In this document: positions 1 through 12,262 of the stretch, in pieces
Layout: each line of letters starts with the position of its first letter
Position numbering within the stretch: position 1 is the first letter of the stretch
Assembly: GCA_033060915.1 (NCBI GenBank)
Contig: CM065381.1
Span: 31,909,336-31,973,335, forward strand
Direction of reading: 5' to 3'
DNA: 64,000 bases
Source of the DNA: Euryodendron excelsum
Lineage: Eukaryota; Streptophyta; Magnoliopsida; Ericales; Pentaphylacaceae
Translations under genes and position numbers: made by a program
Notes under the pieces: generated by a model
Database searches by the model: none
Told to the model about the DNA's origin: nothing
What the model saw: only the letters and a program-made list of their open reading frames with translations

Positions 1-805
1 AAAAGAAAAGAGGTAAGGGAAAAATAAAAAAAATGAAGCATCAAATGAAATTAGGAATTAGAATTGTGTCGTTATAGATCATTACATGCCTTGATCACAC
101 ATATCTTGAACCATTTATTCTTTCATATTTTACTTTATACCTCTTGGCCAAAGTTACAACTGTACAAAGTCCTAGTTGATCTGAATAGTACATGTCCGTG
201 GATTCATTTTGAGTACAAGTTATATTTTGTCAATTACTTTGATTAGTGTTTAGCTTTGAATATTCTTTCATGAAGCTATGCCAAGTTGAATACACTTGCA
301 CCTTATCGGTTCTTGTTGTTGGATTACTCTTTTGTGTTTCATTATATTTAATTTATTTTGATGAGCTTTCCATTGTGAGTACGTTGTGTGTTTATTTTAT
401 TGTGAGTGTATGCCTGGAGAGGGTTGAAATCAAGACTTGAAGGATATAATTGTTTTACTTAGTTATGGATGAGCTAATGTGTTGATACGCCACACACACA
501 TATTGACTCTCACTTATGTTATTTGAGATTTATTCTAACTTTTGTATTGAGTAATGAAGGGGAAGATGGATGATATATCTCAAATTATCTTTTGCATAGA
601 ATTATTTGTTCTAACTATCTTTTTTATATGTCATATTTTGATGTTTGTTGGTAATATTACTGGAAACCCTCACGAGACATCACTCGTCCACTAGGGATAA
701 CCTAGGGGTTTAAAGGCTTGATGCATTCATGACTCTTACGAAAGTAGAGATTATGATTTTGGTATTAGTAGTTTGCTAGGGACTAGCAAAAATATAGTTG
801 AGGGG
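1..805 (+). mobile_element. 3' untranslated internal part of gypsy element 1
   Basis: AT-rich stretch that runs into a polypurine tract (797-805) and then an LTR. It is collinear with 2940-3720: both hold a 'ccttgatcacacat' segment, a 'ctttcatgaagctatg' segment, and a block near 665-790 with 'ccctcacgagacatcactcgtccacta' type sequence before the tract. No coding motif survives; the short open frames are chance. The layout resembles the 3' end of plant Athila-like gypsy elements, but no pol is present to confirm the lineage. The rest of the element lies left of the window. Confidence 0.55.
797..805 (+). other. polypurine tract of element 1
   Basis: Purine-rich run (gttgagggg) directly before the TGTGATTATG start of the LTR. 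Such a tract primes plus-strand DNA synthesis in LTR elements. Its counterpart in element 2 (3710-3720, aagttggggga) sits at the same place, which supports the LTR boundary. Confidence 0.6.
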
Positions 806-2320
806 TGTGATTATGCTTCAAAAATGCAATTATAAGGCCTTAACTAGTGCTTTGTTAGAGTTAGTTTATGATTTTATATGCCTTTTTAGTTATGTTTTAG
901 TACTAACTAAGTTTATTATGCTTTGTATAGGTTTTGAGCGTAAATGGAAGGATTTTGGATACATTTTGGACATAGATTTTAAGAGAATGCTACTAGAGTA
1001 CAAGTTGTTGAAGCTGTGGTACAAGCTACTGAAGCAAGCAGGACTGAAACTTTGGAATGCCATATTTCTCAAATCAAGAAGGCTATCAGGGCCCATAATA
1101 TATCGATTCCATACAACTGTTCGAGATCTACAACTTTCGTAAAGGCACACTGGCCGTCCGGAAGCCCCAAGGGACCCGTCCAGATGGGCAGTGGCTGTGT
1201 TAGTGAAACTATGAAAAATTTACTAAGTGTTGAAACCTATCCGGGCACCCTTGAGACCTCGTCCAAATGCCCCATCACCAGACCCGTTAGGATGCCCTCT
1301 AGAGGCGTCAAAACACCCCGCTGCGGGCTATAAATCTATTTGGGTTAGGATTGATGTCTTTTTTAAGCCCATATATGAGTTCTTTTGAGTTAAAGAGAGT
1401 TAGGAAACTTTAGACTTAGAGTAGTTTTAGGAGTATGAGTAGTTTTATTGATATTTTCACCTTTCAAGAACCCTAATTTTTGTATTCATTAAGTTTTTCT
1501 TTATATTCAAGATTTGATGTTCTTTCAATTGTTGCAAGCTTTCAATATACTTTTCATGTGTTTTTTTATGGCTTTAAGTTGATAGATCTTTTCTTGGCAT
1601 GGATTGAAAAGGTAGGTAGGTTACGGATAGAAATTCAAGATAGTTCTTTTTTTTTCAAGATTTCAAGATCTTGGATCAATATTCATTTTATTGCCCATGA
1701 ATATCTTTGAAAACAATATTCTTGATCATATCTAGTATGTATGTATAGACTAATTTGCAAGCAGGTATACGTATACCTAGAATTTTTTATAAGGGTATTG
1801 ATTATAATTGTTTACATATTCCTGTTAGGAGTACTTTGGTAATCCACTGTTCTTGATTAAGCTTCAAACGTACTTTGTAGATAGATTTATAAACTAGGAC
1901 AGGTATAAATGGGATCCTGGTATGAACACTAGTAAATAATTGAATATCAACACTAAGAGGGTAATCGAATCTTGAGTTTCTTTAATCACAGCTATCTTGG
2001 GGACCTACGTGTTGGCCTATTAACTAGATCAGTCCTACCAAGACCTTTTGCTTATTGTTATTTAATCAAGCTTTCTTAGTATAATTTATTTTCATTGCCT
2101 AAAATAATTTCTCAAACTAAATCTCAAATCAAATTTTCCCTTTACATTTTAGAGTTGTTTTTCTTGAGAGTTCTATTTTCCTAAGGTTAGTTTTACTAGA
2201 TTCCATTTATATTCCCTGTGGTTTGACTTCGGACTTACCGAGATATTATTACTGCATCACAACCGTACACTAGCGGATATAAATTGTACTATTCAAGAGC
2301 GATCAATAATCATGTTTATG
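806..2320 (+). mobile_element. LTR of gypsy element 1 (about 1.5 kb)
   Basis: Starts TGTGATTATG after a polypurine tract and has a TATA-like motif at 1329-1335. The final part (2215-2320), with 'ctgtggtttgacttcggactta', 'ttactgcatcacaacc' and 'tacactagcgga', resembles the usual U5 end of this LTR group. The exact 3' end is uncertain by about 30 bp. The reading frames at 798-1333 fall inside the LTR and are not genes. After the LTR the sequence resumes as 3' untranslated region of a related element, so element 1 probably inserted into element 2. Confidence 0.6.
1329..1335 (+). promoter_or_regulatory. TATA box of LTR 1
   Basis: TATAAAT about 520 bp into the LTR, directly after a GC-rich island (1140-1328) in otherwise AT-rich sequence. 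This is the expected place for the U3 promoter, with transcription starting near 1360. Confidence 0.45.
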
Positions 2321-3720
2321 ACTTCATTTGTTGCCATCTTATACATTGTCACTCTTATATAACTGGAGATTTTACCTTGTCAGCTTTAGAATAGTTATCA
2401 CTTTTCGGAGCAAATACATTAACTCAAGGATTAATTATTCACCCTCATTTTCTTCAATAGCTTCATTATATTTGTATTTGGTTTATGAGTTGAGTTTTAA
2501 TTAAGAAGGTTGACACTTATGCTTCATTGATGTCAATGGTTGTGTACTTTGAATTTGATTCTAGGCCCTTATTCTTCTTGCAAACCATGAGTTTTCATGA
2601 AAAGAGTTGTTCCCTTTAATCTGCTTTGATACTGTTTTTTTTTTTTTTTTTTTTATACTTATGCAATTTGGAATGCGTTGAAAGTTTTCCCTTGAGTGTG
2701 AGATGCTATTATTTTTCATTTACTAATAGTGCCTTGGTAAAGTAAATGAGAAAAGGAATATCTTGAGGAAATGTGAAAAGAAAAAAAAAAAGCAAAACGA
2801 GAGATTAATAGGGGAAGTTCAAAATGAGAAAAAGAGCAAATTGAAAAAAAAATGTCAAATGTAAAGAGGCAATCAAAAGATGAAAGCAAGAAAGAAAAGA
2901 AAAAAAAGGGAAAAGAAAGAAGTGTTACAAAGTTGAAGAAAGAGAATGAAAAGAGCAAACTGTTGAGAAGAGTGTTATGAAATCAAAAAGGAAAAAGTTG
3001 GAGTTGTTTAGCCATTTATCATTTTATGCCTTGATCACACATGATTTGATCTATTTCTATCGTTCTTTATCCTTACCATTTTCATCTTCTAAACCATACC
3101 TCCACCTTAGAAAGTCCTACTTGATCCAATGTGTGCTTGATTTGAGATTTCAATAAAGTATAAGTCATTATTTGTTAACTTCATTAAATCATTGCTCAAC
3201 TATGAGTTTCCTTTCATGAAGCTATGTTAGGTTGATACACTTAACTCTTTTTCAATTTTTGTAATTGGTATGTTTTTTTGCTTCCCTTTACATTTTCTCT
3301 AATGATGAGGATACCATTGTGAGAGTCATGTGAGTGTATGATCAGTGAGGTGTTGAATCAAAGCTTAAAGGTTTGGGAATACATGAGTGTGTCTCATTTA
3401 AGTTATATAGCATGATTCTTTACCCACACACTTGAATATCTTTTTTGTATATATTGTTGCATATTCTTGCATGTGTTAGGAGTTAGGGGTGGCACCTAAT
3501 GTTTACTTGAGTTGAATTGTGCATGTATTTCTTGCTCTTATCTTTAATTGCAATTCATAAAGAGATGTTTGTGGGTATCATCACTGAAAACCCTCACGAA
3601 ACACCACTCGTCCACTAAGGGTAACCTATAGGCTAAATGCATCCATGATTCCTACGAAAGTGGAGATTATTTTTTATGTTTTAGTATTTACTAAGAACTA
3701 GTAAAAAGTAAGTTGGGGGA
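2321..3720 (+). mobile_element. 3' untranslated internal part of gypsy element 2
   Basis: No coding signal. It holds a poly-T run (2635-2653), a purine-rich A/G tract (2760-2960), and then sequence collinear with 1-805 ending in the polypurine tract aagttggggga (3710-3720). The minus-strand frame at 2716-2958 is the translation of the purine tract (low-complexity Phe/Ser) and is not a gene. Confidence 0.5.
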
Positions 3721-4735
3721 TGTGATTGCACTCCAAAAGTGCAATTATAACACATTAATTCATGCTTTGTTAGCATTATTTTAGGAGTTTATCTGCCTCT
3801 TTATTTATATTTGAGTATTAACTTACTTTATTTTGCTTTGTATAGGTTTTGAGTTTAATTGAGAGCAATTTGGGCGCAATTCGAACAAGAGTAGAAAATG
3901 CTGTGAATAGTGTCATTCGAACAGGTGAATAATGGCATTAGCAATAAATAGTGGCCGTTCGAACACCGAACGGAGCCCTGTTTTATTTCTAGCTATTGAA
4001 ATAATCTTTGGCCCAAAATTAAGAATCTAGCTTTTATTTCTGTGTTTTTAAAGAGTTGCAAGGGTAGTTTTAGAGAGAGAAACCCTAGATTTTTTTTATA
4101 GTTCTTCATTTTCATTGTAATGTAGCACTAGATTCTTCAATTTTAATGCAAGTTGTCTTCAATTCTTCTTTATATCTTCAATTTATCTTATTTTCACCAT
4201 TGTAATGAGTAGCTAAGCTTGTACTTGGATGCAATTATGAGGATCAACCAAGAATCTTCAAGGGTTCAATGGAGGTAACATAGGTTTCATTCATTCATCT
4301 TCTAATCCCTTTAATTCTTAGAAATTAATGCTTAGTTACTTAAGAAAACTTAGATTCTTGACTAAGTTTGGTAACTTTTATGTACAATCTTGGGATTGGT
4401 ATAGAGATTGCACAAATCGATGGTATGGATCAAAGATCCATGCAGTGATTCTTAATTTGAGTTATAAATCACTCTATTGAACACTTGTTAAAATTGGTTG
4501 ATTGGATCAATTGGGTCTAAGACTTTTATTTTAGTAGTTTAATTGTCTTATTATTACCTTAGTTTAGCTAACTTAACCTTTCTCAAAATCAATCAATTTT
4601 TGGTTTTATACTTTTTGAAAATAGTTTGTTGTGTTGTTGCACATTTAAGGAAAATTGGAGTTTGCCAAAACTTATTCTTATATTGAGTTTGATCCTTGAA
4701 GAATTCGACTCTGATATTACTGGGATCACACTACA
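3721..4735 (+). mobile_element. LTR of gypsy element 2, 3' end truncated or diverged
   Basis: Begins TGTGATTGCA right after a polypurine tract and is similar to the LTR at 806 over its first 100 bp ('caaaagtgcaattata', 'catgctttgttag'). Near 4700-4735 it has 'gaattcgactctgatatta' and 'gggatcacacta', matching the U5 end of LTR 1. It then meets LINE-like sequence at about 4740. No clear target duplication was found. Confidence 0.5.
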
Positions 4736-4739
4736 TCGC

Positions 4740-5109
4740 CAACTGAATCTTATGGTTATACATTGCACATATTTCGAGCGATTCACCGAGTAGGCAAGAG
4801 AAGATCTAATTAGAGTAGTTTCCGGGTTGAAGGCTTCACCATTGAAGACAAAATCATTTTTAGCCTTCCAAATAGCCCAACAAATATGTGCCATCAACCC
4901 CCCTTGAGAGGGCTCCACATTTGAGTTAAGTAACATAGATTTAGCCCATTTTGTTGCGTGATGAACTTATGACATGGAATATTGAAAGGACAAAGGGCTA
5001 CCGAACCAAACTGGGGGAGTCCATTCACATTTGAAGAGAAAATGTTTGTCACATCTTCATCCCAATTAGATATCATTAATGTCACATTAGGCAATGCGTG
5101 ATCACACAA
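4740..5109 (-). pseudogene. LINE (non-LTR retrotransposon) ORF2 C-terminal fragment
   Basis: Minus-strand translation contains 'AHICWAIWKAKNDFVFNG' followed by a 'NPETTLIRSSLAY' segment. This is the characteristic region between the zinc-binding RT tail and the RNase H of plant LINE-type 'putative ribonuclease H' proteins. The two frames (4894-5109 and 4589-4936) overlap in different phases, so at least one frameshift is present. The RNase H part that should follow is missing and the fragment ends at the LTR 2 junction. It is a dead 5'- and 3'-truncated copy. Confidence 0.6.
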
Positions 5110-6501
5110 GTCACCATACCTGCAAACACCTTAACACACACCCAAAAAACAACACAATGAATTATACACCGATTATATATATATATATATAAACAACAAC
5201 TGCCCTCACATACCATGATGGACAACAAAAGTAAACCATAAACCACTTACATCATTACAAACCCAGGTGCATAACAAACTCTTATATCTCAATCTAACAT
5301 GACGCAAAATACAAATATAACTCGAATTCCAACGTCTTATACAAATATGACGAGAAACTAAAAGCAAAACAATAATAGCTTTCTCAAGTCTTGAGACACG
5401 ACATCCTGACATTGACATGGATGCCATCGCGGCTAAGACCAAGACTACAATGAACCAAACTGTTATCTCCACATTACCTGTCAAAATAGTCTGTGTGGAT
5501 GTGAGTTAATTGTCAACATGCTTACGATAGATAATCAAACTCATAAAAAATAAAATATATATAATTACAGAATCAGCTATCAATAAATAATTCACCAATC
5601 AGTGATAGATAATCATCCACAAAATACCAACATCAACGATATGTAATCATTCTCTCATCACCACCAACAATATAATATGCTTCATGAAGTGCAATATCTC
5701 TTGTGATGCAATGCATGAAACACCTGAATGTGCACGCGATTTAGATAGCATTGGCCCAATATAACGATGGTTCATTATCAAGGAATGTCCACCGTGGCAC
5801 CCCTAGGCTAGTCCATCATAACTAAGCCTTTGGTTAACCCACCATAGCTAACTCCCTCTAGTGCAATGCAAGGTATACAATATGAATGGTATGCAATGTC
5901 ACCTTATATATCTATAATCATCAATATCTCCACATAACTCTTCATATGCATAAACACTAATTTTACCTCATATATGAACACTATTAACATCTTATATGAA
6001 TTCACTACTACGATACATATAGAAAACAAACTATCCATTCAATATAAATAAGACTATCTTATATTTCCACTTATCACTGCACACACATCCGATGAAGTTA
6101 CTCCTTAGTTGATGTTGAAGGCTTTTGACCTCCTTTAGCACCTAACACCTAAAACCATGTTAAATTGGGAAATATAATTCACAATTTTTCAACAATACAC
6201 AATCATGATCCACACTCCTCTAAAATGAGATATGTAATGCCAATGAGGTATTAAAACACAATGTCATATGTCTAACTCATCTCCCAATGCAATGCAATAG
6301 CTTAAAAGTACTAAAATTCACCAAGTCCTCTAATGTACCAAGACTAACACAGGACTCATAACATGGATACAACTTTATGAGCTTATACCAACAAATTTCA
6401 AAACTTGGAGAATATAAAATAGACATCTCAGAGAGTATCCAAACAAAATTTCACATTTATTTAACAAGTCTAAGTATTTATTTGGTATTTTATAGACCAA
6501 G
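5110..6501. other. unassigned AT-rich sequence left of element A
   Basis: No recognisable gene, LTR end or coding motif. It holds a (TA)n microsatellite at 5173-5191 and a few short open frames without family resemblance. Its right edge is the start of element A's 5' LTR at 6502, so it is the flank into which A inserted. The candidate 5-bp target duplicate is ccaag (6497-6501); the other copy would lie beyond the window. Confidence 0.4.
5173..5191. repeat. (TA)n microsatellite
   Basis: Uninterrupted alternating T and A. Confidence 0.9.
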
Positions 6502-7144
6502 TGTAGAGATCAAATTTTTCCAAAATAAATTTAACAATTGGAAATAATAACCTAGATAACAGTATAAGGTTTTTAGTAACGTCACACTTTGCCTAGGTTT
6601 TTAATCCAAAAGTCTCCATACATAGACAAAATTAAAATCCTAAGATGTTAGAATGAAAAAATTATAAATTAGAATAACTGGAAAGTTCATCGCGAGGGAA
6701 GGTGGGCTATTTAACAAAATTTACAATGGCTATTGCAAAATGTTTCTATTGTAAAAAAAATTCCAATATTTTCTTAAATGGCCACATGGTAATTTGTCAT
6801 AATGCATGGTTATCAAAATAAAAAAAAATGCTGCAACATGGGTGAGATGCACCCTAGCTGGAAGATTACAATTTCAGTCTTTGATGCATTGATTTGACAA
6901 CACGAAGTATAAACTATATCTTTGTTTTGAAATAAAATAAATAAATAAATATGTTGAAAAAGTCAAATCACTACTCATAATGTGGGTTCATGGTCTATAT
7001 TCCCACATGTGAGAATGGTTCCCACCATTTGATAAACAACAAATCGGTTTGGAGAGGGAACGTGGGACAAGAGTCGTGGGAGTGATGTATTAACTTCCTA
7101 TGTCGCCATCACCTCATGCCTCTGGACCTCGCTCAACCCTCTGC

Positions 7145-7151
7145 TATAAAA
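7145..7151 (+). promoter_or_regulatory. TATA box of element A 5' LTR
   Basis: TATAAAA in a GC-richer context after 'ctcaaccctctgc', about 640 bp into the LTR. It is the best promoter candidate in this LTR; transcription would start near 7175. Confidence 0.5.
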
Positions 7152-7774
7152 CAACACTCAAGATAGAACAGGGGGAGGAGATTGAAAGGCGAGACAAAAA
7201 AAAAAAAAACAAGAGTGATTCAGAAAAAAAAAGTTAGGAGAGATCAAGAAAAAAAAAAAAAAAAAAAGAAGAAGCAAATACAAGGAAGAGTGATACGGAC
7301 TATACAAAGAGTGTAATTAAAAAAAATAGTACTTAGGGGTTCATACTCAGATTCGTACACGTATAATCCCTCTTTTTCTTCATTCTTGAAACTCTCTAAA
7401 ATGATTTCCTTTCGTACTCTTCCTTTTGAACTTCTTCTTTGTGCTCCAACTTTTTGTTTTGCTCCTCTCAAAGAAATATGTACACTGGTTTGAGTTTTAA
7501 AATAAAAAAAATTAGAGTTTGAATTTGTTTTGAACTCTACAAATTATTTAAAACCAGTTTTATTTGGAGTTGTTAAAAATAAGTACTATTTGAATTTCAA
7601 CAAGGACTCTATATTTAAAATATATATATATATATATATAAAGATTTACAGATTCTATTATATTCCTTTTATATGTATACGTATATAGACTAATCTCTAT
7701 CTTATGGTTGAAATTTTTAATTTTTGAACTTTTGCCCCTTTGTGGTCTCAAAGTTCAAAATTAAGGTTCTGGTT

Positions 7775-8265
7775 TATTTAATGATGGTTTTCATGCCCTC
7801 AATTTCAAGACTTCAAGACTTCAAGACTCCATAATGGCTCTTATGCCCTCAATTTCAAGTCTTCAAGGCTTCATGACGGTACTTATGCCCTTAATTTCAA
7901 ATCGCTAAAGGCTTCATTAACAGCTCAGACGCCGTCAAAATTCAAGCCTCCAAGGCTTCAAGCTGGGCTACGCACCCATAATCTCAAGCCTCTAAGGCAC
8001 CATGATGGCTCTTATGCCCTCAAATTTTAGCCTCTAAGGCTTTATGACGACCCTCGTGCCCTCAAAATTCAAGTCATTACGACTCCATGACAGCCTACGT
8101 GCTCTCAATTCCAAGCCCCTCAAGGCTCCATGATGGCCTTACGCGCCCTCAAATTCAAGCCTTAAAGGATCCATGATGACCTTACGCGCTCTCAAGTTCA
8201 AGCCTCTAAGGTTCAATGACGGCTCATGTGCCCTCAATTTTGAGCCTTCTACGGCTCCAATTGCC
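7775..8265. repeat. degenerate ~45-bp minisatellite in LTR A
   Basis: About ten diverged copies of a unit containing 'ttcaagcctctaaggctcc', 'atgatggct' and 'atgccctca'. Spacing between successive 'gccctca' cores varies from about 33 to 52 bp. Confidence 0.75.
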
Positions 8266-8634
8266 TCACATGGTCAGAATATGTATATCAAAGGCATGCA
8301 AGAATAAGAATGTCCAGAGTCAAAAATCCATAAAGAAAAGGAACATTACTTGCTGTGTGAAGCAAAATCATACAAACTGCCTTGCTAATTCGGGATGTGT
8401 GCACATCGAATGTGTAGCTGTTGGGCCAGATTTGATAGTTCATGGAAATAAAGAGAATTATTTCGTTAAACAAACCTAATAAAAGCCCAATTGGACTCTC
8501 AAGAGAAGAAAGAGAAAAATGGTCCAACAAGGTTTTTAATACTACCCAATTTGGATTAAGCCCAAAAGAAAGAGCAAACCCAAGATTGCAAGTCACCAAG
8601 GCTTAAATTTTCAAATCCCACATTGGCTCAATTC

Positions 8635-8890
8635 ATTGGTCTTTTGAAAGACCTAAAGCCTTAAATTCTCGAGCCCAATTCTCTGGTCTTTTAAAAAACC
8701 CAAAGCCTTAAATTTTAAGGCCCAATGCTCTAGTATTTTAAAAGACCCAAAGACTTGCCATTAACAACTACCATATTGCTGGCCCGAGTCTTTTATCCCT
8801 TGAAGACCCAAACTAGCCCTTAAGGCTTACCATGTTACTGACCTAATCCTTTTGCCTTTTAAAAACCCAAGACTCTAAAGCTTGCAGCCC
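8635..8890. repeat. palindromic tandem repeat GGTCTTTT-AAAAGACC in LTR A
   Basis: Four or five loosely tandem units of ~55-70 bp, each with 'ggtcttttaaaagacccaaa' or a close variant, and 'gccttaaat' between. The core is self-complementary, so each unit forms a dyad. Confidence 0.65.
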
Positions 8891-9626
8891 ACAAAGAAAT
8901 TATATTTCAAATAGACGAAAGTCATTTAAACTTAAAAAGATTGAAGTGGGCCATGTAAGAATAGCTAAAAAAAAGGGGCTGATTAGATCGCACCCCTGTG
9001 ATCATGTCAACCCAATTACAATTGCAAAGCCCATCCATGTGGCCCCATGCCTTTAGTTTGACATATCATAGATTATGGTAAAGTTGTGGTCTTGATCTGC
9101 TGTTGCTTGTAATTAATGGCAGTAATTCAAACAAAACAAAATATTATTTTTAAGAACTACGGTTGACTTGATTCTAGTTAGGACTTGTCCCGACTCGAAT
9201 ATGTAGGCAACCCAATTAAATGGGTACAGTCGACACCTTTGTGAACCATATAGTTCACCCAAATTAAATTCAAACAAATAAACTTAAATATTATTTTTAA
9301 TAACTACGGTAGACTTGATTCCAGTCTGGGCTTGTCCTAACTTGGATACGTAGATAACCCACTCAAATGGGTTCAGTCGCAACCTTTGTAAACCCAAATG
9401 TTCCCTTAAATCAAAATTTTCACAAAATCTAATTCAATCTCATTAAGTTGGAATCAAATGGTGTTCCCTTGAAACAAGGGATTGTAATTAAGAGATAAGT
9501 TATATCTTGAATAGGTCTGATCTACACAATAAGAACTCATACGATATGCTATTATATAAATGAGATTATATTAAGTGTTTGTTCAATCAAATATTACTTG
9601 TTAATATTTTTGCTTAAAATAGTTTT

Positions 9627-9643
9627 TGGCACGCCTAGTGGGA
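9627..9643 (+). other. primer binding site of element A
   Basis: TGGCACGCCTAGTGGGA directly after the LTR end, in the form usual for plant gypsy elements (TGG complementary to a tRNA CCA end). I did not identify the tRNA. The 5' part of the gag region begins about 65 bp downstream. Confidence 0.65.
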
Positions 9644-9708
9644 CATATTCTCCTTTTCATCTCTAACTTGAAGATTAATGATTTGGTGTTACCTTTACAG
9701 GAATTTAA

Positions 9709-10376
9709 ATGGCACCAGAGATTGTGATATACTTCTACAAAATCCAAGGAAGCTACTAAACGGGGTGGTTATCGCACAACTTTTACACTTTGACTGCCCA
9801 TCCTTGGCCATCACCCAAGTTGCTTCCAAATTCACTCTAATCTTGGCCACTCCAAAAGCCACCAAAAAGGAGTACACAAAGGCAACTCCGATAATGATAT
9901 CCAAGGTATTTTGAAGAAGCACAAGACTTCGCACTAGAAACGTGGGAAAGCCCTTGCAAAGAAATTAGTTAAAGTTGAAACAATTGCTATCAAGGCAAAA
10001 CTGAAGGCTGAAGCTCAACTACTTCCAAACCAAATTTGGATTGACTCAATCCCAATTGAATTGCCTTCTACAATATCTATAATGGCAACATCAATTTAAG
10101 AAGACGAGAAAATGCCCAGGCCTTCTCTAGAGGTAGAGGTGGCAACGACTCCTGAAAGAATTGAAGTTCTGTCAAAGCCTAAGAATGTTAAGCTCTCCAC
10201 AGTATCAACTAAAGGAATAAAAACTTTCAAGCTTTTTAAGAGCTCCACTTCTACTATCACAGAGAACAGTAAGAAAGGAAAAAAGTCAAAGAACAGAAAG
10301 GGATTAAAAGGTAAAGAACAGATACCTCAATCCCTGATATTCCAAAGGTAGCTCTATATCTGCTTTATGCTTTTAG
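9709..10376 (+). pseudogene. pre-gag coding region of element A (broken)
   Basis: An ATG at 9709 opens a frame that soon hits stops. Continuing in other phases gives a lysine-rich, low-complexity protein including the 79-residue frame 10112-10351. It lies between the primer site and gag, where some Tat/Ogre elements carry an extra ORF upstream of gag. No domain is recognisable. It could equally be the N-terminal extension of gag. Confidence 0.45.
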
Positions 10377-10545
10377 TGCTGAAAAGTCTAAAGGTGCTAA
10401 GTCAGAAAAGAAGAAAGAGAAATGAGCATTCTTTTTCAATTTTCTACTAGTAAAGAAAATGCAGCATGTATATGGGGTACCCTTTATGCCGACAGATAAT
10501 ACAAGGCCCTACAATGGTCCGGTTACTCGGTTAAGGGCATAAATT

Positions 10546-12262
10546 ATGCCAAAATCCCCTCTTGAAGTGTCAATCACTTCAAAGAAGCTGTATAATCAAA
10601 ATCAACCAACTGTTCTGTTTGGAGAATCATCAACGTCAAGTGGAGTAGAAAGTCCAAGGAAGTCAATGAGTTCGGTGGCAAGTTGCGAGAATCTTCTCTA
10701 TGGAGATTCAGAATCTCTATTTGAGGAAAACGATTTCCTAGCTGAGATGAATTCTAAATTTTAAAAAGTGACAATTGAAGAAGAATCTGAATGTACGGAT
10801 ATGCCCTTTCTCATGATTGATGCAACCAGCTTTGAAGAACAAATACAAGAAATACAACGAAAATTGGTTGAAAAAGATGCCAAAATTATTGCTTTGGCTG
10901 CTTAAGTGGCTACTTAAGCAAGGACGTCAGCACAGGAATATGTGCACCCACCTGAGCAAACTCAAATATCGATAGCACCAGTAGTACAAGCTGATCTTAA
11001 AAGATTGATAGTTGAGGGGATCAAGGATTTTCAAGCATCTATGACTCCTTCGGTACTTGGATATCGTAAGCCGTACCCTACTCATTATGATACCATTCCC
11101 TTCCCTCCTGGATATCAAAAACCCCACTTTGAGAAGTTTGATGGAATCAATGGGTCACCACAAGAATATTTGGCCCATTTTTATTCTGCTTGTGGAGAGT
11201 TAGCTCAATTAGATGCCTTATTAATAAGGTAGTTTGTACAATCCCTCAAAGGACAAGCATTCACTTGGTACACCCAGTTACAACTAGGCTCTATCCTTAC
11301 TTGGGATGATATGCAAAGGGCATTCTTAGTCCAATTTGTAAGTTCAAAGAAGAAAATATCCATCATAGATCTAGTGGATGCTACGCAAAAGTCAAATGAA
11401 AGTGTAAATGATTTCATCACAAGATGGAGAAGTTTGAACCTTCAGTTCAGAGAACTTAACTGAAAATTTTGCTGTATAGATGTGTTCTAACAACTTGTCA
11501 CCAGAAATAACAACATTTGTGGGTATTGCAGAACCCTAAACATTTAACGTACTCTCAAAAGCCAGCAACGTTGAAAGATAGACTGCTCGACAGAAGAGTG
11601 TGACTAAAAAATCAAGAACTTTAGATGAAAGAAAAGCTGAAAGCAATAAGAAGTCAACGAAGAAAGGAGAATCAATGGCTACATTTGTTAATACCAAGGA
11701 AAATAATAATGGTAAAAACAAGGAACAGTCAAGAAGGCCTTCTTTGAAAGAAAGAAAGGAGGTAAAATACAGTTTCCATGATGATGATGTGGTAGCTATC
11801 TTCAAGCAATTGATGAAAGAAAAGGCTATAAAGTTTCACGAACCAAAGATACCTTTTGAAATTGACAAAACTGATGATCCAAAGTATTGCCCCTATCACA
11901 GGATTGTTAGTCATCCACCCAAACAATGCTACGTTTTGAAAAACATCATTCAAGCAATGATTAAAAATGGGAACCTTGTTATTAAAGAGTCCTCTTCTTC
12001 TAAGGAAGCAGCTGTAACTTGGAACGCTATATCCTTAGTTAAGGATGACAAAGATAATTCTTTTCCCATAATTTCACTCTCTAAGGGGGCAATTCGAGTA
12101 GCATTCCAAGTTGATGGTGAAGTATCGTATGCTTATGCTTATCCTAGCATGCCTCGTGCAGGCAATCCTGGGATACCTACATTTAATGAAGTCATGATAG
12201 AACCTAACCTGAATGTTTGGAGTGATACTTCATGGTCAGAAGTTGAAAGTGTTGATGAATGA
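10546..12262 (+). pseudogene. gag: gag polyprotein of element A (broken)
   Basis: Gag packages element RNA into virus-like particles. One phase runs from ATG 10546 through stops at about 10762, 10906, 10915, 11230 and 11461. It contains 'PFPPGYQKPHFEKFDG', 'QEYLAHFYSACGE' and 'TWDDMQRAFLVQFVSSKKK', the conserved Retrotrans_gag region of Tat-type elements. After a phase change the frame 11600-12262 (220 residues) carries a zinc-knuckle-like CPYHRIVSHPPKQC (CX2HX4HX4C), typical of plant gypsy nucleocapsid ends. It lies directly upstream of protease sequence. At least five stops and one frameshift make it non-functional. Confidence 0.88.

Larger units (their letters stand above)
6502..9625 (+). 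mobile_element. 5' LTR of element A (Tat-lineage gypsy), about 3.1 kb
   Basis: The left edge was found by comparison with the other LTR. TGTAGAGATCAAATTTTTCC here matches TATTAGGGATCAAATTTTTC at 27970, which directly follows a polypurine tract. The first ~440 bp (6502-6940) is then repeated at 27970-28024 plus 31548-31939, interrupted there by an inserted LTR. The right edge is set by the primer site at 9627. Inside are a TATA box (7145), A/T runs (7194-7265, 7617-7640), a ~45-bp minisatellite (7775-8265), a palindromic repeat block (8635-8890), and two copies of a GACTTGATTC...GTAGGCAACC box (9156-9213, 9300-9360). Frames within it are not genes. Confidence 0.75.

Noticed and set aside
1016..1333. 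105-residue frame in a locally GC-rich stretch
   Set aside because: Lies wholly inside an LTR upstream of its TATA box; no family resemblance, and the equivalent frame is absent from the sister LTR at 3721.
2716..2958. 80-residue minus-strand Phe/Ser-rich frame
   Set aside because: Low-complexity translation of an A/G-rich tract in a retroelement 3' untranslated region.
5206..5484. 92-residue minus-strand frame with hydrophobic start, considered as a small host membrane protein
   Set aside because: No recognisable family, unusual composition, AT-rich surroundings with no promoter or neighbouring exons; likely chance.
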